Shown here: piece after piece, positions 25,642 to 34,522 of the stretch
How the letters are laid out: each line of letters starts with the position of its first letter
Position numbering within the stretch: the stretch's first letter is position 1
NCBI GenBank assembly: GCA_946886475.1
Contig: CAMPIQ010000004.1
Location: 4,239-68,238 of the forward strand
Reading direction: 5' to 3'
DNA from: an uncultured Chitinophagales bacterium
GTDB taxonomy: Bacteria > Bacteroidota > Bacteroidia > Chitinophagales > Chitinophagaceae
Length of the DNA stretch: 64,000 nt
Position numbers and translations under genes: made by a program
The notes under the pieces: model-generated
Told to the model about the DNA's origin: nothing
The model's input: only the letters and a program-made list of their open reading frames with translations
Databases searched by the model: none

Positions 25642-28128
25642 ATGAAAAAGATTTTGACACTGCTGATCGCCCTTTCCGGTACACTAGCCGGCCTATCCCA
25701 AACCAAAACCGGCAACATTAGCGGCCGTATAACTGATGGCCTGTCTAAAACCATAGAGTCGGCCACCATCGCACTTATCAAAGCCCAGGATTCTTCAGTG
25801 GTGAAATATGCAGTGGCCTCAAAAGAAGGAAAATTTGTTTTTGACCAGGTGCCATCCGGTACCTACCTGGTTAGCGTTTCTGCAGTGGGTCACCTGAAAG
25901 GTTTTTCCACGCTGGCCGTTATCTCTGACCAGCAGCCGGAAATAATACTCGGGACAATAGAACTTGTACCTCAGGCCAAAACAATGGGAGCAATAACCAT
26001 TACAGCCAGGAAACCATTGATTGAGCAAAAGATCGACAGGACGGTTGTAAATGTTGATGCTTCCGTAACCAATGCCGGTAGCACAGCTATGGAAGTTCTG
26101 GAAAAATCACCCGGCATCTCAGTTGATAAAGATGGTAATATCAGCCTGAAAGGAAAACAGGGGGTTATGGTTCTGGTAGACGGGCGTCCCACCCAGTTAG
26201 GAGGCGCCGACCTTGCCAACCTTTTGAAAAGTATGAGTTCAAATAATCTCGACCAGATCGAGATCATGACCAATCCTCCTGCAAAATATGATGCTGCCGG
26301 TAACGCTGGTATCATCAATATTAAAACCAAAAAGAACAAACAGTTTGGTTACAATGGTTCTGTAAATGCAAATTATGGCCAGGGCTTACTTCCAAAGCTG
26401 AATGAAGGTTTTAATTTCAATTACCGCCAGGGTAAATGGAATCTATTTACCAATGGCAGTCATACTTACCGTGAAAGAAGCAACAAACTTTTTATAAAAA
26501 GGAATTTTCTTGATGAGCAAACAAAAGATGTAGTACGTCATTTTGATCAGGAGGCCAAAATGAAAAGCGCAGGTACCTACATGAATGCCAAACTGGGTGC
26601 TGATTATTTTGCCGGGAAAAATACAACGGTAGGCATTGTGCTTTCAGGTTTTTCAAATAAAAACGATTTTCAGAATAATAACCTTACCAACATCTATAAT
26701 AACAATATGGTGTTGCAGAATATCACCAAAGCCGTTTCCCTGCAGGATGAAACATGGAAAAACTTTAGTTCCAATCTAAATTTCCGTCAGGTGCTGGATA
26801 CAACTGGGAAGGAATTAACTGCTGATGTTGATTTCAGTACATACAAAGCCACCAATAATAATTCTTTAAGTAACTATTATTATAATGCAGCCGGATCAGA
26901 GTTTCAAAAAGGGGATACTTTATATGGTAAACTACCCCAGCAGATAGATATATACAGTGGCCGTATAGATTATGTAATGCCTTTGAAAAAAGATTCAAGG
27001 TTTGAGGCTGGTATTAAATCAAGTATTGTAAAAACTGATAACGACGCTCTTTATGATGTAGTAAATAATGGTGTTACCGGTGCCGATCTACTTCGTACCA
27101 ATGGTTTTGTTTATGAGGAAAATATCAATGCAGCTTATGTAAACCTCAGTACTCCTTTAAGTAAAAAGATCAATGCACAATTTGGCCTGAGGCTGGAGAA
27201 CACGGTTTCTAAAGGATTTTCTGATGGCTACAAGGTTGATTATGCCAGCGGTAATATTGTACCTACCGATACTTCATTCACCAGGAATTATACACAGCTG
27301 TTTCCTACTGCTTACCTCCAGTACAAAGCAGGCGAGAAACATAATTTTGGATTGAACTATGGCAGAAGGATCCGCCGTCCTAATTATGAAAGCCTCAACC
27401 CTTTCATTGAATACCTTGACCGTTATACCTACCAGATGGGTAATCCAAACCTGAAGCCCCAGTTCAGTCATAATATTGAATTAAGCCATAGCTACAAGGG
27501 TTTTCTAAATACAACGTTGAACTACACACAAACAAATGATATCATCCAGCAGGTGCTCGAGCAAAATGAAGCCACCAATGAAACATATGTAAAGCAGGCA
27601 AACATTGCAAAACAAAGGCAGTTTGGATTAGCTGTCAGTGCCAATATGCCTGTGAACAAATGGTGGACCAACAGCCTTTATGTGAATGTTTTCAACAACC
27701 GCTTCGAAGGGATGATCAATACAGTTCCTGTAACCATCCAGGCAACCACATTAATGCTGAATGGTTCACAACAATTCAAGATTGGTAAAACCTTTACAGC
27801 TGAATTAAGCGGCTGGTTCAGAACTGCAGGAATCGAAGGTGTATTTGAAGCAGGATCGGTGGGTGGATTGAACGTTGGGTTCAGTCAGCAGATCATAAAA
27901 GGGAAGGGAACGATCAGGTTAAGTGTGCGCGACATTCTTTGGTCGCAGGGTTTCAATGCAATTTCCAGGTACGGAACAGTTGACGCCAGAATTAGTGAGA
28001 AAGGAGATTCAAGAGTGGTGAACCTTGGTTTCAATTTCAGATTCAATAAGGGTAAAATGAATGGTGGCCCGAAAAGAAGAAGCAATAGTTCCAACGATGA
28101 ACAAAACAGGGTTGGTGCCGGCAATTAA
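25642..28128 (+). CDS. TonB-plug outer-membrane beta-barrel protein (paralogue 1)
   Basis: The 828-residue protein has a signal peptide (1-20), a carboxypeptidase-regulatory-like beta domain (about 23-110), a TonB-type plug (about 115-228, with VLEKSPGISVDKDGNISLKG and IEIMTNPPAKYDAAGNAGIINIKT) and a large C-terminal beta-barrel of the OMP_b-brl_3 family (about 235-800). The tail is basic and polar. Such proteins are TonB-dependent-receptor relatives in the outer membrane; many lack a SusD partner, as here, and their cargo is unknown (peptides, metals or chelates are usual guesses). The next gene is a close paralogue, separated by a terminator. Confidence 0.9.
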   Translation: MKKILTLLIALSGTLAGLSQTKTGNISGRITDGLSKTIESATIALIKAQDSSVVKYAVASKEGKFVFDQVPSGTYLVSVSAVGHLKGFSTLAVISDQQPEIILGTIELVPQAKTMGAITITARKPLIEQKIDRTVVNVDASVTNAGSTAMEVLEKSPGISVDKDGNISLKGKQGVMVLVDGRPTQLGGADLANLLKSMSSNNLDQIEIMTNPPAKYDAAGNAGIINIKTKKNKQFGYNGSVNANYGQGLLPKLNEGFNFNYRQGKWNLFTNGSHTYRERSNKLFIKRNFLDEQTKDVVRHFDQEAKMKSAGTYMNAKLGADYFAGKNTTVGIVLSGFSNKNDFQNNNLTNIYNNNMVLQNITKAVSLQDETWKNFSSNLNFRQVLDTTGKELTADVDFSTYKATNNNSLSNYYYNAAGSEFQKGDTLYGKLPQQIDIYSGRIDYVMPLKKDSRFEAGIKSSIVKTDNDALYDVVNNGVTGADLLRTNGFVYEENINAAYVNLSTPLSKKINAQFGLRLENTVSKGFSDGYKVDYASGNIVPTDTSFTRNYTQLFPTAYLQYKAGEKHNFGLNYGRRIRRPNYESLNPFIEYLDRYTYQMGNPNLKPQFSHNIELSHSYKGFLNTTLNYTQTNDIIQQVLEQNEATNETYVKQANIAKQRQFGLAVSANMPVNKWWTNSLYVNVFNNRFEGMINTVPVTIQATTLMLNGSQQFKIGKTFTAELSGWFRTAGIEGVFEAGSVGGLNVGFSQQIIKGKGTIRLSVRDILWSQGFNAISRYGTVDARISEKGDSRVVNLGFNFRFNKGKMNGGPKRRSNSSNDEQNRVGAGN

Positions 28129-28137
28129 TAATAAAAG

Positions 28138-28169
28138 AAAAAAGAGTTCCTATTGGTGAACTCTTTTTT
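28138..28169 (+). terminator. Rho-independent terminator between the two receptor genes
   Basis: AAAAAAGAGTTC (28138-28149) and GAACTCTTTTTT (28158-28169) form a 12-bp stem with an 8-nt loop and a long U-run, 10 nt past the first stop. It means the paralogues are separately transcribed. Confidence 0.88.
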
Positions 28170-28340
28170 TTTTAACAGTTTTTCACAACTCATGTGGTTC
28201 GTAAGGTATAACTACCGTTTATGTATTGATAAACTTTGCGCTCCCTTCACAACGGTTTAAACCCTGTTTATCACAATTCATTCTTCAATCGGTTTTCAGG
28301 ATTAAATCTTTGTAAGAGTTTCGCCAACCAAAAACATTGT

Positions 28341-30806
28341 ATGAGAAAGCTATTTCTGTTGATGATCATTATACTGTCAGGGTTAACAGTTAAGGCCCAA
28401 TCAGCTGTAAAGATCTACGGAGCTGTTCAATCCGGAGCCGGCAAAGCTATTGTTGCTGCCAATGTTTCATTATTGAATGCCGGTGATTCTACCCTTGTTA
28501 AAGTTGCGGTATCTGACAAGGATGGACATTACGAATTCTTCAACATAGAAAAAGGAACATACCTGATCTCGGTTTTCTCGGTTGGTTTTGAAAAAAAATG
28601 GTCATCCGTATTTGAGTATAAAAATTCAGACCTGCAATTACCCCCAACTATTATTGAACCATCTGCCAGGAATCTGAATAACATAACCATAACTGCAGTT
28701 AAGCCATTTGTAGAAACAAAGCTTGATAAAACCATTGTAAATGTTGATGCTTCACCAACCAGTGCCGGTTCAACCGCCCTGGAGATCCTCGAAAAATCGC
28801 CGGGTGTAATGGTAAACAACGACGGTGTGATCAGCTTGCGCGGTAAACAGGGTGTGATTGTTATGATGGATGGTAAGCCCACCTTTCTTTCAGCCACAGA
28901 CCTGGCAACTATGTTGAGGAACATGCCTGCATCAGCCCTGGAAACCATCGAGATCATGACCAATCCTTCTTCAAAATATGATGCTTCAGGTAATTCTGGG
29001 ATCATTGACATCCGTACCAAAAAAGGGAAGAATAATGGCTTCAATGGGAATGTTATGATAGGGGCCACCACGAGTATTTATGAACTTGAGGGTACATTAT
29101 ATATGCTTCCGAAATCGCAGAACAGTTTCAATTTTAATTACAGGAAGAACAAGGTCAATATTTTTGGTAACTACAATCCCAATTATTTCCGTGGCAGGAA
29201 TACAATGGATATGGAAAGTAAACAGATTGATGCTGCGGATGGCCTGGTAAAAGGATTTACAGACCAGCAAACAAGGTTCAGTTTTGCCAGCTTCAATCAC
29301 ACACTCAAACTAGGGATGGACTGGTATGCCAATAAAAGAAATGTTTTTGGAATTGTAGCCAGCGGATTATCAGTTGATGGTCATCCCTCTCCGGTTACTG
29401 TGGCTAATATGTACGACCTCAGTAATAATCTCAAAAGAAGGCTGATCACGGAAAATGATAATGACGTCAGTTTTAAAAATTTTACAGGCAACATCAACTG
29501 GAAACACACCTTCGATTCATCAGGAAGGGAACTCACTGCAGATATTGATTATGTTACCTACAGTAATGTTTCTGACATGCTTCTTAATACGGATGTATTT
29601 GACGGATCACTGCAAAAGATCGGGCATACAGAATTAAGAGGGCATATTCCTTCCCATATCAATATCTATTCATTCCGGACAGATTATGTAAGGCCATTCC
29701 GCAATGGTAAGATCGAATTGGGCGTGAAGTCAAGTTTCGTCCGCAATAACAACATGGTGGACTATGAGAATAATACTGGAAGCGGATGGGTGAAAGATGA
29801 GATCCGCTCCAATCATTTTATTTACGAAGAGAACATCAATGCTGCATATGTAAATGTGAACAGGCAGATCAATAAATGGACCATCCAGGGTGGGCTGCGG
29901 GTAGAAAATACAAATGCCAAAGGCAACCAGGTGACTTCCAAATCAGGATTCAAAAGAGATTCAACAAATCTATTCCCGACTGCTTTTGTAAGCTATGCGT
30001 TGAATAAGAAAAATACTTTTACAGTTTCATATGGCCGCAGGATTCAAAGACCTAATTACCGCGACCTCAATCCGTTTATTTTCTTTCTGGATACATTATC
30101 GTTCAGGCAGGGCAATATTTATTTGAAACCCCAGTATACGCATAATGTGGAGTTAAGTTATTCATTAATGGGTAAGTACATTACAACCCTGAGCTATAAC
30201 AATACCGATGATGTGATCTCGGATATTATAAAACCCAAAGAAGGAAGCGGAGGGGAGATCAGGTTCCTGACCCCTGATAACGTAGCCAGCTTCACCAACC
30301 TGGCTTTATCAGTAACAGCCCCTGTAAGAATTGCAAAATGGTGGAATCTGAATTTCTTTGGCAATGTGTATAACAACCATTATAAAGGTGTTTATGATAC
30401 AATTGATATTGACCTGAAGTTCACTTCTTTTATGATGAATATAACCAACAGCTTTACCATAGCGAAAGGTTTTACAGCAGAACTAAGTGGATTTTACAGG
30501 CATAAATCAATAGAACAACTTACGAGGGTGGAACCGCTTTACCAGATGAGTATCGGACTTCAAAAACAGGTGTTGGATGGTAAGGGTACGTTGAGACTGA
30601 ATGTGCGGGATCCATTTGCATGGCAAAAATTTGAAGGCATAAATAAGTATGGCTATGTTGATATGTGGTTCAGGAGCCGTCCGGACATTCGCCAGGTAAC
30701 CGCCACTTTCACCTTCAGGTTTGGTAAACAAATGCAACAACAATTACAACAACGCCGCCGTGGTAGTTCTCAGGAAGAGCAGAACCGTGTGGGCGGAGCA
30801 GGTTAA
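28341..30806 (+). CDS. TonB-plug outer-membrane beta-barrel protein (paralogue 2)
   Basis: The start is the ATG at 28341, where a proper signal peptide begins (MRKLFLLMIIILSGLTVKAQ); an upstream in-frame extension from 28236 has no such signal. The 821-residue protein repeats the layout of its neighbour: carboxypeptidase-regulatory-like domain (about 22-105), plug (about 112-225; LEKSPGVMVNNDGVISLRG, IEIMTNPSSKYDASGNSGIIDIRT) and an OMP_b-brl_3 barrel. Plug and barrel C-termini are highly similar (both end in EEQNRVG- or DEQNRVG-like tails) while barrel loops differ, as expected after duplication with divergence of ligand-contact loops. No SusD gene is adjacent. Confidence 0.9.
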   Translation: MRKLFLLMIIILSGLTVKAQSAVKIYGAVQSGAGKAIVAANVSLLNAGDSTLVKVAVSDKDGHYEFFNIEKGTYLISVFSVGFEKKWSSVFEYKNSDLQLPPTIIEPSARNLNNITITAVKPFVETKLDKTIVNVDASPTSAGSTALEILEKSPGVMVNNDGVISLRGKQGVIVMMDGKPTFLSATDLATMLRNMPASALETIEIMTNPSSKYDASGNSGIIDIRTKKGKNNGFNGNVMIGATTSIYELEGTLYMLPKSQNSFNFNYRKNKVNIFGNYNPNYFRGRNTMDMESKQIDAADGLVKGFTDQQTRFSFASFNHTLKLGMDWYANKRNVFGIVASGLSVDGHPSPVTVANMYDLSNNLKRRLITENDNDVSFKNFTGNINWKHTFDSSGRELTADIDYVTYSNVSDMLLNTDVFDGSLQKIGHTELRGHIPSHINIYSFRTDYVRPFRNGKIELGVKSSFVRNNNMVDYENNTGSGWVKDEIRSNHFIYEENINAAYVNVNRQINKWTIQGGLRVENTNAKGNQVTSKSGFKRDSTNLFPTAFVSYALNKKNTFTVSYGRRIQRPNYRDLNPFIFFLDTLSFRQGNIYLKPQYTHNVELSYSLMGKYITTLSYNNTDDVISDIIKPKEGSGGEIRFLTPDNVASFTNLALSVTAPVRIAKWWNLNFFGNVYNNHYKGVYDTIDIDLKFTSFMMNITNSFTIAKGFTAELSGFYRHKSIEQLTRVEPLYQMSIGLQKQVLDGKGTLRLNVRDPFAWQKFEGINKYGYVDMWFRSRPDIRQVTATFTFRFGKQMQQQLQQRRRGSSQEEQNRVGGAG

Positions 30807-30837
30807 TACATCTTTAGTTTTTCTCATGTGCATGTAC

Positions 30838-30859
30838 GGCCCCTTTTTCCAGAGGGGCC
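30838..30859 (+). terminator. Probable terminator after receptor paralogue 2
   Basis: GGCCCCT (30838-30844) and AGGGGCC (30853-30859) form a 7-bp GC-rich stem with an 8-nt loop. The following U-run is interrupted (TCACTTTTGG), so this is a moderate call. Confidence 0.5.
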
Positions 30860-31036
30860 TCACTTTTGGTAAGGCTTTTAGCTGTTGGTTTTCAGCCATT
30901 AGCCCTCGCTTCTAAAATAATATTCTTTCCTTTTCGGAAAGGTTAGGAAAAATTATCCGGTTTAGGCAAAGCCATTGACTGGAAGCTAGCAGCCAGAAGC
31001 TTTCCTCCCTATCTTCGCAATCCTAATTCTACAACT

Positions 31037-31528
31037 ATGCCTTCATTTGATATCGTAAGCAAGGTGGATGCCCAGGCTTTGGACAATGCCGTTAATGTAA
31101 CCACCAAGGAAATTTCAAACAGGTTTGATTTTAAAGGATCACATGTTGCCATCAACCTTGATAAAAAAGAATTCAGGTTGAATATTGAAACGGATGATGA
31201 TATGAAAATGCGGCAGTTAATAGATGTGCTCATTAGCCGGGCCCATAAGCAGGGTATTGCGCCGGAAGCTTTTGATACTTCCAAAGAGGGATTTCAAAGT
31301 GGAAAGGTCTGGAAAAAAGAAGTGCAGGTAAAAAATGGATTAAAGCAGGAAGACGCCAAAAAGATAGTGAAACAGATAAAGGATAGCGGACTTAAGGTAC
31401 AGGCTTCCATAAACGACGACCTGGTGAGGGTAACCGGAAAAAAGATCGATGATCTCCAGGAAGTGATCCAGGCGTCCAAAACCTGGGACCTTGGAATACC
31501 CCTGCAGTATGAGAATATGAGAAGCTAA
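31037..31528 (+). CDS. yajQ: YajQ-family nucleotide-binding protein (DUF520)
   Basis: The 163-residue protein is full length for the YajQ family: N-terminal MPSFDIVSKVD, the core SNRFDFKGSHVAINLDKKEF, and the second half KVKNG-type segment VKNGLKQEDAKKIVKQIKDSGLKVQA followed by VRVTGKKIDDLQEVIQ. Members have two ferredoxin-like domains; some bind cyclic di-GMP and others bind tRNA or nucleotides, so the exact ligand is uncertain here. It lies alone, in front of rpmE2, with TATCTTCG at 31010-31018 as a weak -7 element. Confidence 0.93.
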   Translation: MPSFDIVSKVDAQALDNAVNVTTKEISNRFDFKGSHVAINLDKKEFRLNIETDDDMKMRQLIDVLISRAHKQGIAPEAFDTSKEGFQSGKVWKKEVQVKNGLKQEDAKKIVKQIKDSGLKVQASINDDLVRVTGKKIDDLQEVIQASKTWDLGIPLQYENMRS

Positions 31529-31614
31529 AGGCAAAAGGCCATCAGCCAAAGGCCTGCCTTTTGTCTTTAACAAAAAAATTCATTGCTCCGGCTTCTTAAA
31601 TGCCTTATTTCCCC

Positions 31615-31622
31615 TAAATTTG
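31615..31622 (+). promoter_or_regulatory. Candidate -7 element (TAAATTTG) for rpmE2
   Basis: TAAATTTG fits TAnnTTTG and lies 41 nt before the rpmE2 start. The -33 region is not convincing. Confidence 0.4.
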
Positions 31623-31662
31623 CGCCTCAATTAAGACAAGTACACGTTTTAAAATATAAGTT

Positions 31663-31911
31663 ATGAAAAAAGATCTTCATCCTGGCAATTACCGTTTCGT
31701 GGTATTTAAGGATATGAGTAATGGTTATAGTTTCCTGAGCCGCTCTACAGCTGCCACGAAAGAAACTGTTAAATGGGAAGATGGCAATGAGTATCCGCTG
31801 GTGAAACTGGAGATCTCCAATATGTCGCATCCTTTCTTCACAGGTAAAAATGTATTGGTTGACACCGCAGGACGTATTGATAAATTCAAAAAGAAATACG
31901 CAAAAAAATAA
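31663..31911 (+). CDS. rpmE2: Ribosomal protein L31, type B
   Basis: The 82-residue protein of the large ribosomal subunit is the type-B form: [17 protein letters not shown], a short insert, then [21 protein letters not shown] and a basic tail. The zinc-binding cysteines of type-A L31 are absent, so it needs no zinc; in several bacteria type-B L31 replaces type A when zinc is short. Here it may be the only L31. A good terminator follows, so it is monocistronic. Confidence 0.95.
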   Translation: MKKDLHPGNYRFVVFKDMSNGYSFLSRSTAATKETVKWEDGNEYPLVKLEISNMSHPFFTGKNVLVDTAGRIDKFKKKYAKK

Positions 31912-31937
31912 GCTTGCGGTTGATACAAAAAGATTAG

Positions 31938-31959
31938 ATCCCGACGGTAACGTTGGGAT
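31938..31959 (+). terminator. Rho-independent terminator after rpmE2
   Basis: ATCCCGACG (31938-31946) pairs with CGTTGGGAT (31951-31959), one G-U pair, 4-nt loop, then a U-run, 27 nt past the stop. Confidence 0.8.
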
Positions 31960-31985
31960 TTTTTATTTTTACCCAATAGCATGGT

Positions 31986-33164
31986 ATGAAAAAAATCGTT
32001 TTTACAGAAGAATTCTGCCAGCCTGAAAACCTTTTTCCATTCACACTTACCAGGCAAATTCAGGATATCAGGATAGGTATTTTAACCATCAGGGAAAAAT
32101 GGGAATATCATCTGGGCCTGGAATCCCTTGATAAAAATGAAGGTGATTATAAAGACCTTGACCGGTCAATAGATCTTTCTGAAGCTGCTTCAAAAAATAC
32201 GGTTTTCCTCATACATGGAAATATATTTCCAACCCCCAAATTGGTAAAGCTGGTTAAAAAGCTGAAACCAGGAGAGTTCATTTCAGTACCTGGAATAGAG
32301 AGCGTGGTCTATTGCATTTCTGCCGGTGAGGTAGTAGATTTCAATAAGATCAAAGTGAGGAAGTCAATAGAGTTCAGGGATGAAATCCGGGAAATAAGAT
32401 TTCCCTGGCAGATCTTTCAGATGAATCAGTGGGCTTTGGAACAGGATTTTGCTCTTATTACAAGATCACGAAGGTCACAGAAGATCTCCCCGACCAACAG
32501 GCTGACCGCCCCCGGAAATATTTTTATTGAAAAAGGAGCAAAGATGGAACATTGTATTATCAATGCCGAAGGCGGACCTGTTTATATTGGCAGGAATGCC
32601 CTGGTGATGGAAGGTTCAATGATCAGAGGGCCTGTTGCCATTGGAGAAGGTGCTACTGTAAAAATGGGAACAAAGATCTATGGGGCTACTACAATAGGTC
32701 CTTTTTGCGTGGTGGGAGGAGAGATCAAGAATGCTGTTTTCTTCGGTTACTCAAATAAAGCACATGATGGATATGTTGGCGATTCAGTAATAGGTGAATG
32801 GTGCAATATAGGAGCAGGCACATCAAATTCCAACCTGAAGAATACAGCATCCAGTATTATGATCTGGACGCCCGCAGGTCCGGTAGATGCAGGAACAAAA
32901 TGTGGAATGCTGCTGGGTGATTATTCCAGGATTGCGATCAATACCTCAATAAACACCGGTTCCGTGATTGGTGTGTGCGCCCACGTATCCGGTACGGGAC
33001 TAAGTCCAAAGTATATTCCATCCTTTTCCTGGGGCAGCGATGGCGTAGAGCGATATGAATTTGAAAAGGCGCTCATGGATATTCAGAAATGGAAAAGGTT
33101 AAAACAAAAGGAACTCAGTCAGCATGAAAGCACTATTTTGAAATATATATTTGATCATTACTAG
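31986..33164 (+). CDS. Alternate GlmU-like sugar nucleotidyltransferase / acyltransferase
   Basis: The 392-residue protein has a divergent nucleotidyltransferase-type N-terminal half and a left-handed beta-helix C-terminal half (hexapeptide repeats from about 180, e.g. GPVYIGRNALVMEGSMIRGPVAIGEGATV-like turns). The N-terminus lacks the classical GxGxRM loop but has PFTLTRQIQDIRIGILTIREKW, typical of the alternate GlmU family of Bacteroidota. The proposed role is making UDP-N-acetylglucosamine for peptidoglycan and LPS, by analogy; activity of the N-terminal half is not proved by motifs. It starts 20 nt after the L31 terminator and precedes tpiA by 168 nt. Confidence 0.85.
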   Translation: MKKIVFTEEFCQPENLFPFTLTRQIQDIRIGILTIREKWEYHLGLESLDKNEGDYKDLDRSIDLSEAASKNTVFLIHGNIFPTPKLVKLVKKLKPGEFISVPGIESVVYCISAGEVVDFNKIKVRKSIEFRDEIREIRFPWQIFQMNQWALEQDFALITRSRRSQKISPTNRLTAPGNIFIEKGAKMEHCIINAEGGPVYIGRNALVMEGSMIRGPVAIGEGATVKMGTKIYGATTIGPFCVVGGEIKNAVFFGYSNKAHDGYVGDSVIGEWCNIGAGTSNSNLKNTASSIMIWTPAGPVDAGTKCGMLLGDYSRIAINTSINTGSVIGVCAHVSGTGLSPKYIPSFSWGSDGVERYEFEKALMDIQKWKRLKQKELSQHESTILKYIFDHY

Positions 33165-33332
33165 ATCAGGAATAGCGGCCTTTGAAAAAAGATGAGGACT
33201 GAAGGCGTTTGCTGTTTCACAGACCAATAATTTATCCGGCCATTTATAAATTCTAATTTCAATATTCATTATTCGATCTTAATTTTCCCAATCCCGTTTT
33301 TCAATTTTACATTTAAACTTCACATTATCATT

Positions 33333-34097
33333 ATGAGAAAACAAATTGCCGCGGCCAACTGGAAGATGAACCTGAGTTATCAGCAGGGAGAAAAATTACT
33401 GGATCAGATCCTTGAAGCTAAAATTGAAATGTTGCCCCACCAGCAAACTATTTTTGCCGTGCCATTTCCTTATCTTATCATGGCTAAAAGTGAAGTTGCA
33501 GACGAAAATGGTTACAGCATAGCCGCCCAAACCTGCAGCGATAAAAAAAATGGTGCTTACACAGGCGAGGTATCTGCGGAGATGCTTCAGTCGATCGGGA
33601 TCAGGTATTGCATCATTGGTCATAGTGAGAGAAGGGAATACTATTTTGAAACATCAAGACAGCTGGCCGAAAAGATCAATATTTGTTTTGAACACCACAT
33701 TACGCCCATATTTTGTTGTGGAGAGCCTTTGCGCATCAGGGAAGAAAATAACCAGAACCAGTTTGTTCAGAAACAACTGGAGGAGTCTTTATTTCATCTG
33801 GATCCTGAACAGGCCCGTACTCTGATCATTGCCTATGAGCCTGTCTGGGCCATTGGTACGGGTAAAACCGCCAGCACTGAACAGGCACAAGAAATGCATG
33901 CGCATTTACGTTCTGTACTTGCAGCACAGTATGGAGAAGACATTGCCGGCCAGGTGCCTGTTTTATATGGCGGAAGTGTAAAAGCTTCCAATGCGAAAGA
34001 ACTATTCAGTTGCCCGGATGTGGATGGTGGATTGGTAGGAGGTGCTTCGCTTGTGGCAAAAGAATTTATTGAGATCATCAAAGCCCTTAAAAAATAA
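33333..34097 (+). CDS. tpiA: Triosephosphate isomerase
   Basis: Interconverts dihydroxyacetone phosphate and glyceraldehyde 3-phosphate. The 254-residue TIM barrel has the active-site Lys in AANWKMN (residues 8-14), catalytic His in IIGHSERRE, catalytic Glu in IAYEPVWAIGTGK, the flexible loop 6 immediately after it, and the phosphate loop YGGSVKASN. All catalytic residues are present. A small membrane-protein gene follows after 23 nt. Confidence 0.97.
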   Translation: MRKQIAAANWKMNLSYQQGEKLLDQILEAKIEMLPHQQTIFAVPFPYLIMAKSEVADENGYSIAAQTCSDKKNGAYTGEVSAEMLQSIGIRYCIIGHSERREYYFETSRQLAEKINICFEHHITPIFCCGEPLRIREENNQNQFVQKQLEESLFHLDPEQARTLIIAYEPVWAIGTGKTASTEQAQEMHAHLRSVLAAQYGEDIAGQVPVLYGGSVKASNAKELFSCPDVDGGLVGGASLVAKEFIEIIKALKK

Positions 34098-34120
34098 AAC
34101 CAGCTCAAAAATATCATATT

Positions 34121-34513
34121 GTGGTACTTCAAAAGAACCAGCTGTTGCTACGGTTTCTGAAGTTAAAAGTGGTGGTTAACGACAATTACATTTATTCACT
34201 TGTAAAGAATAAGCCTGTTGTAATTGACATGCCAACCAATCCATCCAGGATCGTTGTAACAGATGGATATCACATCACGCCACCAATATATATGGCACAT
34301 TCCCCGGTGAGTACAAAATTTTACCTGGCAGCCTGTGTAATTGATGACGACCAGTTACTGGTAGGGCTGATTATTACACTCCTGGTTTATTTTATGGGTT
34401 CAACTTCAGGCTCCGTATTCATGCAGTTGCTAAGCATAGGCCCCATTATTTATTTTTTGTTTCTATATTATATCAACCGTAAGGAGTTTATACAATTAAG
34501 GCCGGCCAGATAA
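34121..34513 (+). CDS. Hypothetical membrane protein (130 aa)
   Basis: The frame opens with a GTG at 34121, 23 nt after tpiA. The product has a mixed beta-type first half (VVVNDNYIYSLVKNKPVVIDMPTN, TDGYHITPPIYMAHSPVSTKFYLAACVID) and two hydrophobic segments at about 79-94 and 100-117, ending in a basic cytoplasmic tail. I recognise no family. It ends 9 nt before the glycosyltransferase start, so it probably belongs to a tpiA-34121-GT4 transcription unit. A role in envelope glycan handling is only a guess from the position. Confidence 0.55.
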   Translation: MVLQKNQLLLRFLKLKVVVNDNYIYSLVKNKPVVIDMPTNPSRIVVTDGYHITPPIYMAHSPVSTKFYLAACVIDDDQLLVGLIITLLVYFMGSTSGSVFMQLLSIGPIIYFLFLYYINRKEFIQLRPAR

Positions 34514-34522
34514 CATGCTTTT

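Noticed and set aside
28529..29071. 180-residue frame antisense to receptor paralogue 2
   Set aside because: It is antisense to the strongly conserved plug region, whose coding signal explains the open frame; a matching antisense frame occurs in paralogue 1.
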